Part shown: positions 1-11,997 of the stretch, piece after piece
Numbering within the stretch: position 1 is the stretch's first letter
Layout of the letters: every line of letters starts with the position of its first letter
Origin: Epithemia pelagica
Lineage: Eukaryota; Bacillariophyta; Bacillariophyceae; Surirellales; Surirellaceae
Length of the DNA stretch: 64,000 nucleotides
NCBI GenBank assembly: GCA_946965045.2
Contig: OX337231.1
Coordinates: 62,001-126,000 of the forward strand
Direction of reading: 5' to 3'
Notes under the pieces: generated by a model
What the model saw: only the letters and a program-made list of their open reading frames with translations
Told to the model about the DNA's origin: nothing
Databases searched by the model: none
Translations under genes and position numbers: made by a program

Positions 1-1659
1 GCATTGCAAATCGATAAGGAGACAGGTACTGACTTTTGGGCGAAAGCACTCCGTCTCGAAATGTCGAAGATAGTACCAGCAGTGAAGATCTTGGACGAGG
101 GAGTCCCACATCCCGTGGGGCATCAGATCATTCCGTGTCACATCGTTTTTGATGTTAAAATGGACTTCACCAGGAAGGCCAGGTTCGTCGCAGGAGGCCA
201 TAAGACTCAGGAACCTGAGACCCCAACTTATGCGAGCGTTGTGTCAAGGGAAAGCGTCAGAATTGGCTTCCTCTTAGCCGCTCTGAATGGTATTGACGTG
301 ATTGCTGCAGACATCGCTGGAGCTTACTTGAATGCTCCATGCCATGAAAGGATTTGCATGAAATGTGGATTGGAGTTTGGCAAAGAATTTGAAGGCCGTT
401 TTGCCATCATTACCAAAGCATTATATGGCTTAAAAACGAGCGCATTCGCCTGGAGAGAACACCTGTCCGCAACGTTGCAGGAGTCACTTGGGTTTCAAGC
501 CTGTAGGGCAGACCCCGACGTCTACATGCGTCCGTCAACAAAATCGGATGGTACAAAGTATTATGAACTGGTATTCATATACATTGATGATGTACTCGTG
601 ATTTCGAACCAAGGGAAAGAGATCTTGAACATGTTGGATCAGCATTATTTGCTGAAACCTGATTCGGTCGGCCCTCCTAAATTATATCTCGGCAACCAGG
701 TGGAGACGTTTGACATCGACAACGATAGTTCGAAGCGTTGTTGGGCTTTAAGCTCCAGGAGATACGCCAAAGAAGCGATCAGGAATGTTCAAACATGGAT
801 GGATGGTCGAGGGATGCAACTCAAGACGAGGACATCCGGCGTCTTACCTTCTAATTATCGTCCAGAATTGGACACGAGTTCCTACTGTGACCCTGATTGG
901 ATGAACTTCTATCAGCAACAGATCGGTGTTTTAAGATGGTTAGTTGAGCTCGGCCGTATAGACATCACGGCGGAAGTATCAATGCTGGCAGCGTTCTTGG
1001 CTGCACCAAGAGAAGGTCATGTGCACGCTATGCTACATATATTCGCGTACATCAATACACACGATCGGTCAAGGTTGGTACTGGACCCAGAGTACATCAC
1101 TCATGGGGAAGAACCTTCAGCGGATTGGACAGGGTTTTATCCAGACTCTAAAGAGGAGATTCCCCCTGATGCACCAGAACCGCTCGGCAAGGCAGTACAA
1201 ATGACCGCTTTCGTCGATTCAGATCATGCTGGCGATTTAGTCACAAGGAGATCAAGAACAGGAGTGTTGATCTTCTTGAACAGAGCTCCCATCAATTGGT
1301 ACAGTAAAAAGCAGACGAGCGTAGAAACATCTACATTTGGGTCTGAGTTCATGGCCTTGAAAGTTGGTGTGGAGATGATTAAAGGACTCCGATACAAATT
1401 AAGGATGATGGGTGTCCCATTGGAGGGGCATACCCATATCAGAGTCGACAACATGTCAGTTGTCCAGAACAGTTCAAGGCCCGAGTCAGTACTGCGAAAG
1501 AAGTCCAATGCGATAGCATATCATTTTGTTCGTGAGAATGTGGCGAATGGTACTTGTCGTATTGCTTATGAACCTTCTCGTACTAACCTTGCAGATCTTT
1601 TAACCAAGATTCAGACAGGAACGGAAAGGACTCGTTTGGCATCAATGATATTGTTCTAA
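1..1659 (+). mobile_element. Ty1/copia retrotransposon polyprotein, 3' part (reverse transcriptase and RNase H)
   Basis: The frame is open at base 1, so this is the end of a longer gag-pol reading frame cut by the window edge. It carries a copia-type reverse transcriptase: the block YGLKTSAFAW around 424-453 and the active-site motif YIDD at about 580-591. RNase H follows, with an aspartate in VDSDHAGD near 1,213, the glutamate in TSTFGSEF near 1,330, the aspartate in RVDNMSVV near 1,443, and a C-terminal NLADLLTK. Protease, integrase and gag are not in view. The frame is undamaged to its stop at 1,657-1,659, which suggests a fairly young copy. The family assignment is secure; membership of a diatom-specific copia lineage is inferred from resemblance to the second element at 60.7-64 kb. 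Confidence 0.93.
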
Positions 1660-2574
1660 GTGCGTTTCCCGCCGACGTGTCGGGTTTGGGTACGTCCTGC
1701 ACTCATTGTGAATGGGCTTTAAGCAGGTTATGAAGAATGGAATGGTGAAATTGGGTATAGAGACACGATTACCCTAGCAAATAGCCAGTAAATCGCGAGG
1801 GGACCAAGAAATGGTCGCGGTATTGTCGCGAGAATGGGCGAGATTTTAGCGAGACATAGTCCTCTAGGTTAGAGGCTCCTAATAGTCACTCTTTTGATTT
1901 TGAGACACTATCATGACCGTAATTTGCTCGTATCTACATTTTCAAAATAATGACCGTTCACCTTTTCCAACTTTCCCATAGACCGTGACTCCCTGAGTCA
2001 CGCTTGGCTCACCCGAATGAAACTACCAGGTCTCTCCGAGTTTTGTACCGCGAAGTACTCCTATATTGTAACTTAGCTGCCTGGCCCAATTGGAACCAAG
2101 AAGAGATCCTTCGAGCTGATCCTACAGGGGGCAAGCAAGGATATCGTCAGAGATGCGGATACCGATTGGCCCCGTCGTAGGTGCAGTTGGTTGTACCCCA
2201 GAATACTACTACCAGGGACTACCAATAGAATGGCGTGTATGTTTCATCTTGTGTCGTCGTCGTCCCACACACCCCAGGCAATGGATGCGGAACCAAGAGA
2301 GTTCTACGGCAGGCACAGCAAGAACCAACTGAATTGGACTTTTCTACTAGAAATCCCTCGTGTATGGGACCGTTGCCTACGAAAAGGGGATTCCTCGAGG
2401 AGTGTGTGTGGTTCGCATAGATTCCTACTACTCATAAAAAAAAAGTTCAATCCCTATAGAGTTGATACACCTGTCCGGCCAGTGGCAACCACCCCAACAA
2501 ACAACACACTCTGCAAGCAACAACCACGCCGACACCAGCGCTTCCCGAGAGAGATTCCCAAACGATTATACGTG
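1660..2574. other. Non-coding stretch after the copia frame; LTR probably inside
   Basis: A 3' LTR is expected directly after the copia stop. I could not find a clear polypurine tract or TG...CA boundaries, and the 5' LTR lies outside the window, so none is delimited. Short open frames in 2,190-2,860 overlap the end of the next gene on the opposite strand and look like chance frames. Confidence 0.4.
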
Positions 2575-4425
2575 TTACCATTGCAAAAGGCTGGTGACCA
2601 CCAGTCCCAATCCCAAGGACCACACGGCACACCACAACCAAGAAGTCGAGGTGGTTGGGTGTGCACTCGAGGTTTCTTCCGGCACATCCAATCGGAATCG
2701 GGTCCCCGTGAGACAATCAAACAAGGCGGGATTAATGGTAATTTGTTGCAAGTCGGCCTTGGCCATGGTGGCCTTTAATTCCGAGGCAAAGACACAATTG
2801 TCGCCACTCGACAAGAATACCGATCCGGCCGTTTGCAACGAGGCCGGCAAGGCCGAATGACCCGTGCCATAGTCTTGTTCCGTCAAACCGGGTTCGAGCC
2901 AGGGACCATTGGTACTCAGACCAAACAAGAAATTGGGCAAATTGTCCCCGTCCAAACAATAGACAAACAAATTGTCGCCCGTCGTTTGCACATCAAAGGC
3001 ATTGCCCAAGGAGGGAACTTGACGCCATCGATCGGCCAAGGGCGAATCGTCCCCAAAGCCAAAGACTTGACCAGCGCCAATGCCCGAGGCGGGAATATCA
3101 AACTGTCAGTGTCACATAGAGTATAGAGTCATGGATCATTGCAGTAAAGTAGGGGTGTCAAACAAACAAACAAACAAGGAAACAAACAAGCAAACAGGAC
3201 GGTGAGAAACCAACAACACCACAAGCCATTTACACTATGGAGTTGCGGCACGAATCGGCCAAGCCACCATCACCACCCCACAGTCCTGTCCATTCGATTC
3301 GATACGTACTTCATAGGTTCCTTCACTGTGAATAAAGTCGGTTCCATCCCACGCACTGTCCGTCAAGTACAAACTGCCCACATCCGCCGGAATATCTTCG
3401 AGGGGAAAAAAGACGACTTGATCGGGATCCTCCGAATTTAAGAGAAAAATGGGCACATCGCCGGCCACCAAATCATTGCAGGCCGTTCGCGTCGCTGTCG
3501 GAGCGGGCGTCGGTTCCGTACACCGACTGTACACAAAGCTATCTTGCAAAATACTGTCGGCGCCTTGCGGATAAAAGACTTGGTTGACCAATTGGGGATA
3601 ATCGACAAAGGGATTGCGATTGCCTTGCCAATTGCGACAGGCCTTTTGATTGCGTTCCATTTCTTCGGCCGATACCGGATCTTGGGCATGCCACTGCAAC
3701 AATTGCGACAGATAGCCAAATTCATTTGTCTCAAACGGGGGACAATCCGTCAAGGTCAAATTGTACCGGGCCTTGTATCGCGCCGCCATGTAAAAGAGAG
3801 AGCGGGCCACATCGCCCTTGTACCGATCGGGTGGGGCAAAAATTTTGCCATCGGTTTCGGTCGACACGGCCGTTTCCGATGTGGCCGGTGTGGCACAAAA
3901 GTCCAAGAATTCCACCGTGCCACACAGGCCAAAAAATAAGGCTTGTTTGCGTGTCAAGACGGTGGCATCGGCCGGAGCCTTGGCATGGACATCCGTCAAG
4001 GGCTCGCCATCCTGCAATCCCCATCCTCGTCCCAGCGGCCACAAATCTTCACGTTCCCATCCCAATTGCGTATTGGCAATGTTGCTGGGAAAGTCAATGT
4101 CCCGATACAAGACACGGACCGTTTGAAAGTCTTGGCCGGGCCACAAGTCACGCAAGGCCGTCAAGACATCGGCTTCACCTTGCGTGCGCAAAATATTGGG
4201 CAAGCTTTGACGATGCGTATCGGTAATCAATTGCCGAATGGCCGCTTCGGGCCATGCACCGGGATTGACATTGAAATTCAAGAGCGCCGAATAATAATCC
4301 TCCTTGCTTTCGCATCGATCAAAGGGAGGACCGGCGGCCGTAAAGGCTTGGACGTGACGGCAAGTGCTCCACAACAGGAGGAGACTGGTCAAGGACAGCC
4401 ACGAAGACGAAGAAGAAGAAGTCAT
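2575..4425 (-). CDS. Secreted endonuclease I-fold protein with altered catalytic residues
   Basis: Two exons, 4425-3310 and 3102-2575. The 207-bp intron (3309-3103) has a GTACGT donor and CAG acceptor in phase 0, giving 546 residues. The start at 4425 is chosen because it opens a signal peptide (hydrophobic core about 9-20, likely cleavage after HVQA at about 27). Residues about 110-285 match the endonuclease I (EndA/NucM/Vvn) fold: WEREDLWP, TDVHAKAPADA, YKGDVARSLFYMAARY, LLQWHAQDPVSAEEMERN and QGNRNPFVDYP. Known family members have an EHxWP catalytic histidine and an asparagine in the NSAR block. Here those positions read D127 (EDLWP) and L157 (TVLTRK), so nuclease activity is doubtful. A beta-rich domain follows (about 320-500). 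The last ~20 residues are hydrophobic, suggesting a membrane or GPI anchor. The fold call is firm; function is uncertain. Confidence 0.85.
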
Positions 4426-6293
4426 GATGGAGACAGAAAGGAAAGGAATGATAGGAATCGTCGTCGATACAACCAAACAATCACAACAACACGTTCGTTC
4501 CAAACAAACCAAAAGAATATAGGACCGTGTCGAACACTCGTCGTCGTCGAACGAAAAAGTGGTTTGTGTTTCGCCCAACCAATCAGTCTTTATCAGTTCG
4601 AGTTTGTTGGGGACACTGTCAGTGTGCATCAAAGAGTACCGGCGATCTTGCTTTGGGTATTGGGTCTATCTTGTTTGCTGGTTGGGTCGTCTATGGCAAA
4701 TGACTGTTGTGGGTTGTGACCCGCACATGACATTTCGTTGGTCTTGGTGGTGGTGACAGGACTGGACCAACGAGAACAGTTTCCCAGTCGGATTCTGAAA
4801 ACGGTGCGACCGAATCACGCTGACGTCAGCAGGCCCTGGCCTTTTTTTGGAGTCGACGGGACGTGACTGCAAGTGACGCGAACTGCTTAACGTTGGTTCC
4901 GTGTTCGATCGAATGTAAGAACGCCATTCAAGGAACACCATGCCGGCGCGTGCTGCTACTTCAATTGAATCCTAAACAGTGTACCATCTTTTCCCGAAGG
5001 CCAAACAAGGAGGGACTCTTACGTAGTAAGCCTTGTTCCGAATGCGCGCCGGGCGCCGGCCACTTGCCTCAATAGATGCGAACCAGGCATGACACACTGT
5101 GGACTCGGCAGTACCAACGCAACCTGCCGGAACCAGACTCGGACACTGGAACGACATGGGATTTCTGGTTGCATGTCTCATTGTTACAGATACGACAGTC
5201 TCTGGACAGACTCTCGACATGTTCCAGAAACGAATCCACACCGCGACAGACATGTTCCAGAAACGAATCCACGTGCGAGGAGAAAAAAGATTGCTTTCTT
5301 CCGGTGTGTATGTTGTTGTGTGTAGAGATCGATCCTCTTTCTTGTTTTTCTTTCTTCGCTGTGTGTTGTGTGTTGGTTTGCGCTGTCTCGATTGTTGATG
5401 AGAACATCTCTCCTTGTGTTCTTTGGACCATCACATCATCATCATCATTCTCGTTATACCCTCTTTTTCTCTCTCTCTCTCTGTCCTATTCAACAGCAGA
5501 AGTAGAGCCAAGCACAACCACCAAACACACAAGACATCCAGTCGACCTGAATTGTGGGAAAGAACAACTAGGACAACGAGATTGTTCCTTCGAAGTATCC
5601 TGTTCCGGGTTCGTATTGAAAGAGAGGTCCAGCTCGTTCCTTTCCCAGTGCTGTTGTTGTTTGTGTTGTGCGGTCGACTGGAACAGTTTGTGTAAATTGA
5701 TTGTGGTTCTTCTTCTTCTTCACATGCCGTGTTCACGATCCAGTTTCCATCATTCTACATTTGATTTCTTCTTCTTCTTCTTTGTTGACAAGAATTCCAT
5801 ACGTTTGCATTCTCCGTGTTCGACTATTCCATCTACCATCACCTTGGAAGTTATACAATCTCCTCCTCCGGATCTCTTGCCGTCAGCAACAACCTAAAAA
5901 GAAGAAGTATCCAAGCGGCTCTCGAAGGAAAACCACCCAGTGTACCAAGAAACAAAGATACCACCAACAACATCACCCACATATAGACAGTCTAGAAAGA
6001 AACAAAAGAAGAAGGTTCTACTACTCCACGGCCCGGCTATTCCAGAACAAGAAGAAGAACGACGAGCTTGGACGAAACAAACGTTCATCTCAGACTTTGA
6101 CACCAAAAAACTACCTCGTTCTGCATCGGCTATAGAGGAGTGTCTGTTTGGCCTGTTTTGGGGATCATCCAACGAAATAGAAGAAGAAGAAGAAGAAGAA
6201 GAGACAACCTTGTGGCACATACCTGAGTGTATTCCAGAGATTGATACGTGATCTATATATATTGGATTGTTACTCCAGGACCCTATTTTTATC
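4426..6293. other. Intergenic region between divergent genes
   Basis: This 1.87-kb stretch separates the divergently transcribed endonuclease-like and RNA-binding genes and must hold both promoters and 5' leaders. It includes pyrimidine-rich runs (about 5,460-5,480) and GAA/TTC-rich runs (about 5,700-5,790 and 6,178-6,205). A 23-bp direct repeat at 5,217-5,272 is listed separately. No frame here shows recognisable protein features. Confidence 0.5.
5217..5272 (+). promoter_or_regulatory. Two direct copies of a 23-bp box resembling a heat-shock element
   Basis: The same 23 bases occur at 5,217-5,239 and 5,250-5,272 (33-bp period). Each contains gTTCcaGAAacGAA, which fits the TTCnnGAA core bound by heat-shock factors plus a third GAA unit. 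Heat-shock-factor genes are known to be numerous in diatoms. Regulation of either neighbour is inference; the boxes lie about 0.8 kb upstream of one start codon (4,425) and 1.0 kb upstream of the other (6,294). Confidence 0.4.
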
Positions 6294-8730
6294 ATGGCTT
6301 CGGAAACCGTTGTGGCAGCCACCAACGTCCCTTCCTTGTCATCCTCCTCTTCGGCAACCATGCCATCGACCAAACCATCCTCCTCACAACCACATCCCGA
6401 GTCCCCTCCCTCGGAGGAAACGACACCCACTCATACTGCCACATCCGTGACGGACGATGGGGACGAACCCGAATTGGTGCAACCCCAAGAATTGCCACCC
6501 GCCGCCACCAACACCAACACAAGCACTGGTTCAGCCGGAACGACGACGAATCCTCCCACCGTCTTGTATCCAGCCGCGACGGCTCCCGTGAGTTATTATG
6601 GGACCGCCACCGCTGGAGGAAGCACCGTGGTGGTGGATCCCTTTCAAACCAACAACAACAACAGCAACCAGGATGGTACGACAACAAGCGAACCAAGTCC
6701 TCTTTCGCCTCCACGAGGAACCGCAACGGCCAATCCTCCATCGGGCAGTACCACCACTGCCCCGGGTGGTCCTGCCAGTACTACGACGACGAATCCAGCC
6801 TTGTTTTCGCGATTGGGTGGCAACACCACACCCGTCGTGGTGTATCCCTCCTATGCCTTGACGACGACCACGACGACACCGACCACCAATCCAGACGAGG
6901 AGGGCACGGGTGCGGTCAGCACCAGTTGGATGACGGCGGATCCACGGTACGTGTTTCGATTCGATACAGCGGACGGCGAATGTATCCGTGTTGTGCATGC
7001 GCACCAGATTACACACGGAACCATCATTCAGTTGCTCACACTCTATTTTCTCCATTTTCACTTCACACAGAAACGCACAACAACAACCCTCCCCACCAGT
7101 CAATTCTCAAGGTATGCCCATTACCATGGGCTATGTGGGTGGAACCATGTCTGCTACGACAACTCGTTCCAATCGTGCCTATTCCTTTGAAGAGTCCATG
7201 TTACCACCTGCTGCCACCAGCATGGTCGGTATGGGCGAAGCCACCAATGGAACTGGAGCAGGAGCAGGACGCTTGCCACCTCAAGAACTGGTCAATCCGC
7301 CCTATTCGCCCTATTCGCCCTATGGAGGAACGGCTGCCAGTACGACAAGTCCCGGTGCCGCCAGTGCCACATTGTTTGCCCATCCCTGGCCGTATTCCGC
7401 CGCCCCTCCGCCGGATTTGTATGGCACCACCCCGCCCTCGCCCTTGCAACCCCGTCCCTCCCCGTACCACACCAACACCACCATTCCGCCGATGCCACAT
7501 CATCCAGGAACGGCGGCCGCGGTCGCCATGGGATATGCGACACATCCCCATGCCACGCTGGGCATGCGTCCCATGCCACCGCAACCCAGCACGACCCAAC
7601 AACAACAACAACAAAGCCAAGCTCCACCGCCGCCTCCACCTCCGCTTCCTGGAACACCCGGTGGTCCCTATGGGAACGCTGGAGGTGGCACGACGGGTGG
7701 GGGTGGCCTTCCTCATCATCACCATCATCCACATGTCCTTCATCATCATCATCCTCAAGCGGGTGCCGGACCGTTTGGAGGATTCCACACATCCTCACCG
7801 GGACCTCCCATTCAAACCACGGCATCCAACAAGGGACCGGATGGAGCCAATCTCTTTATCTTTCACATTCCCAATCACTTTTCCAATCTCGACATGTACC
7901 AATTGTTTGAACCCTATGGGAATTTGCTGTCGGTGCGGATCATGGTCGAACGAGATACGGGACGATCGCGTGGATTTGGCTTTGTCTCGTACGATTCTCC
8001 CGAGTCGGCCGCCTTGGCAATTAAATCCCTCAATGGATTTGCGGTACGTGTTGGTTGGTGTTGGTTGGTTTCTCAATCATACCAGAGAGAATTTATGATG
8101 GCCGTATTCCAGGCAGTCATTTCTAACCTCTGTGTGTGTGTTTGTGTTTCAATACAGATTGGGAACAAGCGGTTGAAAGTACAGCACAAGCAAATCCGCC
8201 CACGTGATATGCAGCAGCAACAGCAACAACCACCCAATGGGTATGGTGCGGGTGGATTCCTGCAACAGCAACAACAACAACAACCCCAGGTTCAGTATTC
8301 CAATTATACGGTTGCGTCCTCTAGTGGATGGTATCCAACCAGCGTGGTGGATTCGGGTGGTGGACCCACAGGCGGCGGCGCCCTCAAGCAACCCTCTCAA
8401 GTGGGCAGTGATGAGCATACCGAACTCACCAGCAGTGCGACATCGACCACGACGGGGGCCGATGTCGAAACCACACCCTTACACATGGGCAGCAGTGGTG
8501 GTCCCAGTGGGGATCCGTCGGCCATGTCTCCACTGGCATCCATGGGATCCCTCCAAGCGGCTCTTCCCGATCCAACGCCGACCATTGCCACAAGCCCGAG
8601 TGGTGCTGGTCCTCCCGTGTCCACTGCAACAAGCTCGGTCAAGACGACGCCCACGAGTCCCACATCGACGACCCAAGACACTCATGTGGACTCCACACCA
8701 TCCGCCACTGCGGCCACGACAACCTCGTAG
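6294..8730 (+). CDS. CELF/Bruno-like RNA-binding protein with a single C-terminal RRM
   Basis: Three exons: 6294-6946, 7071-8043 and 8158-8730. Intron 1 (124 bp, GTACGT...CAG) is phase 2. Intron 2 (114 bp, GTACGT...CAG) is phase 0 and interrupts the RRM. The product is 732 residues. The first ~470 residues are low complexity (Ser/Thr/Pro-rich, with poly-Gln, poly-Pro and His runs near 7,690-7,755). The RRM spans about 477-556, with RNP2 LFIFHIP and RNP1 RGFGFVSY. It is preceded by GPDGAN and followed by LNGFAIGNKRLKVQ; these flanks are those of the third RRM of CELF/Bruno proteins, which bind U/G-rich RNA and control splicing, translation and decay. The two N-terminal RRMs of animal CELF proteins are absent. 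The C-tail is Gln-, Gly- and Thr-rich. The exon structure is strongly supported because joining restores the RRM. Confidence 0.88.
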
Positions 8731-9843
8731 GTATGTTGTGTGCTGAGTTCCGTTGGCACTCTCATGGGGGGAAAAGAAACAAGAAAACAGAACCAAAACC
8801 AATCCAGCGAATCGGAAAACGCGTCAGCAGAGGAATGTGTGGGAATGAACGACTGCCAATCATCCTTGGTGGTCCTCGTCTTTCCTGTGCACCACCTCTG
8901 CGAACCATACGGTCGGCTTCGGTCGTTTTTGTGTATACTAGTACTAGGAAAAATAAGAACCACTCTCAAACGACACTGTTAACCCAACACACACCCGACT
9001 CTTGGAAACAGCAGCGGCGCATGACAAATCGGCGTTGTAGATTATTTCAAAACTGCATCAGGTGTCCTTTTTCAACAAAGGATACCTCTTCCTTCGCCTC
9101 AAATCCCGTTTCAATCGGGACTTCAATTGAAGGGCGGCGCGACCAAATTCGAAAGTGGTCGCATAAAACGTGACATTCGGAAGAGCGAACCGGAAATCGT
9201 TTGGGACCGACGACCATGATGACGATGCTTCCACAGCGCATGTGGAAACGCACGATTCCAGGAATGCTGCGAGTGGTGTGAAAACCCTCATGTTTCACTT
9301 ACCTGTGTGGGATGCAGTCCTGCAAGCTTGGTCTATCTTGGAACTGTCGGTTGACACTTACACAGTGACCAAAGACTTATTCGAAATGGCAAATCGAATG
9401 CCTCACAACCTTGGTCGTTTTCCCGGCGTAACGTGTGTCCAACTCGATCGAAATGAAACAACGGTTGGATGCAGAACCTTGCTATATTGCTAGGAGCAGA
9501 CACTTTTCGAGGCGAGTAGCTATCCTTTACTCTCTCTGTTGGAGTAGGTAGCTATCGCAATGCTCAATACTCTATCTCGAGGTATAGACCGAGAGAACTA
9601 GAATCGAGAGTGAACACAGAATGACATGGATAAACTACGAACAGTTTAGTATACTACATCGGAATAGGAATGATATGCATGGACTACCGATGTGGTTTCA
9701 AAGCAAAAGGGGCGAGGACTACGAAATATAGAGGAAAAAGAAAAGAGCACAGTTTCGATTGGCACACACAGATACACTTGTGTCGATAGCCATACGGGGT
9801 GTACCACCCGTATTGAGTGTGGTCGTTTCGTCCTGCTCTCTGG
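8731..9843. other. Intergenic region, convergent gene ends
   Basis: This is the space between the 3' ends of the RNA-binding gene (plus) and the first heliorhodopsin (minus). It should contain both 3' UTRs. I see no protein with recognisable features, no long repeat and no obvious RNA gene. Confidence 0.5.
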
Positions 9844-11037
9844 TTAACGCGGTCCTCCACCGTAATTGACCCACGCCAAGGTGGCCTTGGCGACACAACT
9901 CCAGAGGATAAAGGCCTTTTCTCCCACGACATAGTCATCGAAAAAGGCGGGTCGTTCCTGATTCCACTGCCACCACAGCAAGAGGACAAACACAAGGTCA
10001 AAGAAAAACAAGGCCAGGACAATGACCCAAATGTAAACCGGAGGATCACCTTCTGAGACACTGTAAAAGAAGTAGTTGAGAATGACGGCCCAGCCGGCAA
10101 AGTTTGGCAACCAGGCGAGTGAAAAGGGGAACCAGTTTTGGTACCGATCGCCATCGGCGCGGGCCTTGGCATTGACCGATTCGTGGACGGAACAGAGGAG
10201 CATGGCGGTGGCGGTCAAACAAAAAATGGTAAAGAGAATGTGAATGTCCGTCACACCGGCCAATTGGGCAATCATGATGCGCATGACACTGGCCGAGAGG
10301 GAATATTCGAACCAACGAAAGGGACTTTGGCAGCGCGCAATGTAGTAATGGTAGGTCGAGGCAAAGACGAGGGCGGCCAGGTGGCCGCAGCCACTCAAGG
10401 TCAAAAAGACGGCCGAATACCACATGACGCTATAGCCTTCGTCGTTGATGCGGTCACTCTCTGGAATGCCAAAATCCTGAACATCTTGTTCGTCCAAACT
10501 TCCCGGAAAGTGCGTAAACAAGAACCAGTTGGTGTCGGCCTTGCTGTAATAATGTAGCAAACCAAGGAACGAAAGGAGTGAGTGTTGGAGATCACAACGA
10601 ACAAGACGCGTCTAAAGCCAGCCAGTTGCCACAGCATGCTTCTAGAGGGGACTGGACTCTGTCGAAGCAAGATTGCACACACATTGGCACACACACACGA
10701 GAGATGGTACGTACGAGGAAAAGTAAAACAAGGCACCGGCTTGTCCAAACTGCGCCAGAGCAGCCGCCAAATTCCACAGTTTGAGATCGGCCGGAATGTC
10801 ATTCAAGTTGTCAATGTCCATGGGATTGACAAAGTCTCCGTACGGATCTTCATCCTCATCATCGTCTTCGTCCTTGGTGGCATCGGGATCCTTGTGAAGC
10901 TCATCGACTTCGTGCGGCGGCTCTCCTCCTTCGGGTTCCTCCTCTCCCTCCTCTTGAAATTTGGCATCAGGATCCTCTTCTTCCTCCTCCGTCGCGCCTA
11001 CGTTGGCGGCAGCCGGTTCTTCCTCGTCCGTCGACAT
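9844..11037 (-). CDS. Heliorhodopsin 1, with acidic N-terminal tail
   Basis: Two exons, 11037-10715 and 10543-9844. The 171-bp intron (GTACGT...CAG) is phase 2. The product is 340 residues. About 82 N-terminal residues are strongly acidic (Glu/Asp runs), then seven hydrophobic segments follow. Helix 1 (about 87-107) lies in exon 1. FRWFEYSLSASVM matches the heliorhodopsin helix-3 signature, with E187 at the counterion position. GEKAFILWSCVAKATLAW matches helix 7, with K327 (codon 9886-9888) as the retinal-binding lysine. Heliorhodopsins are inverted relative to type-1 rhodopsins (N-terminus cytoplasmic) and most do not pump ions, so a sensory or regulatory role is usual; the role here is unknown. 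The second gene lies 960 bp upstream in the same direction. Family call is firm from both signatures. Confidence 0.93.
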
Positions 11038-11997
11038 TGTTGGTGCAAATCAATCGAGTCCGTCAACCAGAGAATATAGGACTTGGTGGTGGTCGTTGTC
11101 GTCGTTTCCGAAAAAAACGAACTTGTGAGTTTTCTGGGATTACGGCAACCAAACAAGATCTCTCTCTTGCTCGTACTTTGGGCTGGTGTATAAGAGTATG
11201 GATCTTGACACTGGACGCTTGGTGTTCTCGTTCATTGGTTGTTGGTTGTGCTTGTGTGGGTTCCACACAAAAAACGTGAGAGTCTTCAACTCGTGGAAAA
11301 TTTGGGGCAGAAGTGTCTTTCGCACCTGCTCGGCGCGCGTGACAGAGAATGTCGCAGATAGGTTTCATTGGCTCGCTGCAGGGTTCTGGTTGAAATTTCG
11401 TTGGTCGAACGGTTCAAACTTTCGCACCCCGCAGAACGTTTCGCACCATGACTGGCCGGCGTGAGTGCCATTTAATTCGTGACTGCCTGGCGCAATACAA
11501 CGGGTCGTGTTCGGCACTCCCCCAACTACACAACGGAGTATTATGGAGTATTGAGGACGCGTGTCCGGCAGCGCAGTCAAAAAATCGTTGCTCCTGGTTC
11601 GGAACGAGCATGGCGACTCCTCCTCAAACTACAAACTCTACACCGTCCTCTCGTTCGCTCGTCGTGAACGCGGTGTAGCAGGACGGTGGATGGGATGGTC
11701 CATGGTTCCGATCCCAAGCTCTTGCTGTGCGACGAGCGCAAGGTTATAACTTCCCTAGAGCCTATATAGAAAGTGAAAAGCTACCGAATGGTGGGAGTGT
11801 GACAGGAACAGGGTATTCTTCTTAGTTCAGAGAGAGAGTTGACAAACATATTATGTGTGTGTGTGAAATCATAAATAAATAGAACGGAGGGACGGAATGA
11901 GTCGAGCATTCCTTCCTTCCTTCGATTCGACGGACAAGGGCTCCCCACAATCCTACACTACAATTCTTGAGTGTGTGTGTGTGTGTTGCTGGTGGCG
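11038..11997. other. Region between the two heliorhodopsin genes
   Basis: This 960-bp stretch must hold the 3' end of the upstream heliorhodopsin transcript and the promoter of the downstream one. It has a (TG)n run at about 11,970-11,985. I see no gene in it. Confidence 0.5.

Noticed and set aside
6248-8098. A 616-codon open frame overlapping the RNA-binding gene
   Set aside because: It is an out-of-phase frame through CAA/ACC-rich repeats; the joined exons of the other frames give a real RRM, this one gives no domain.
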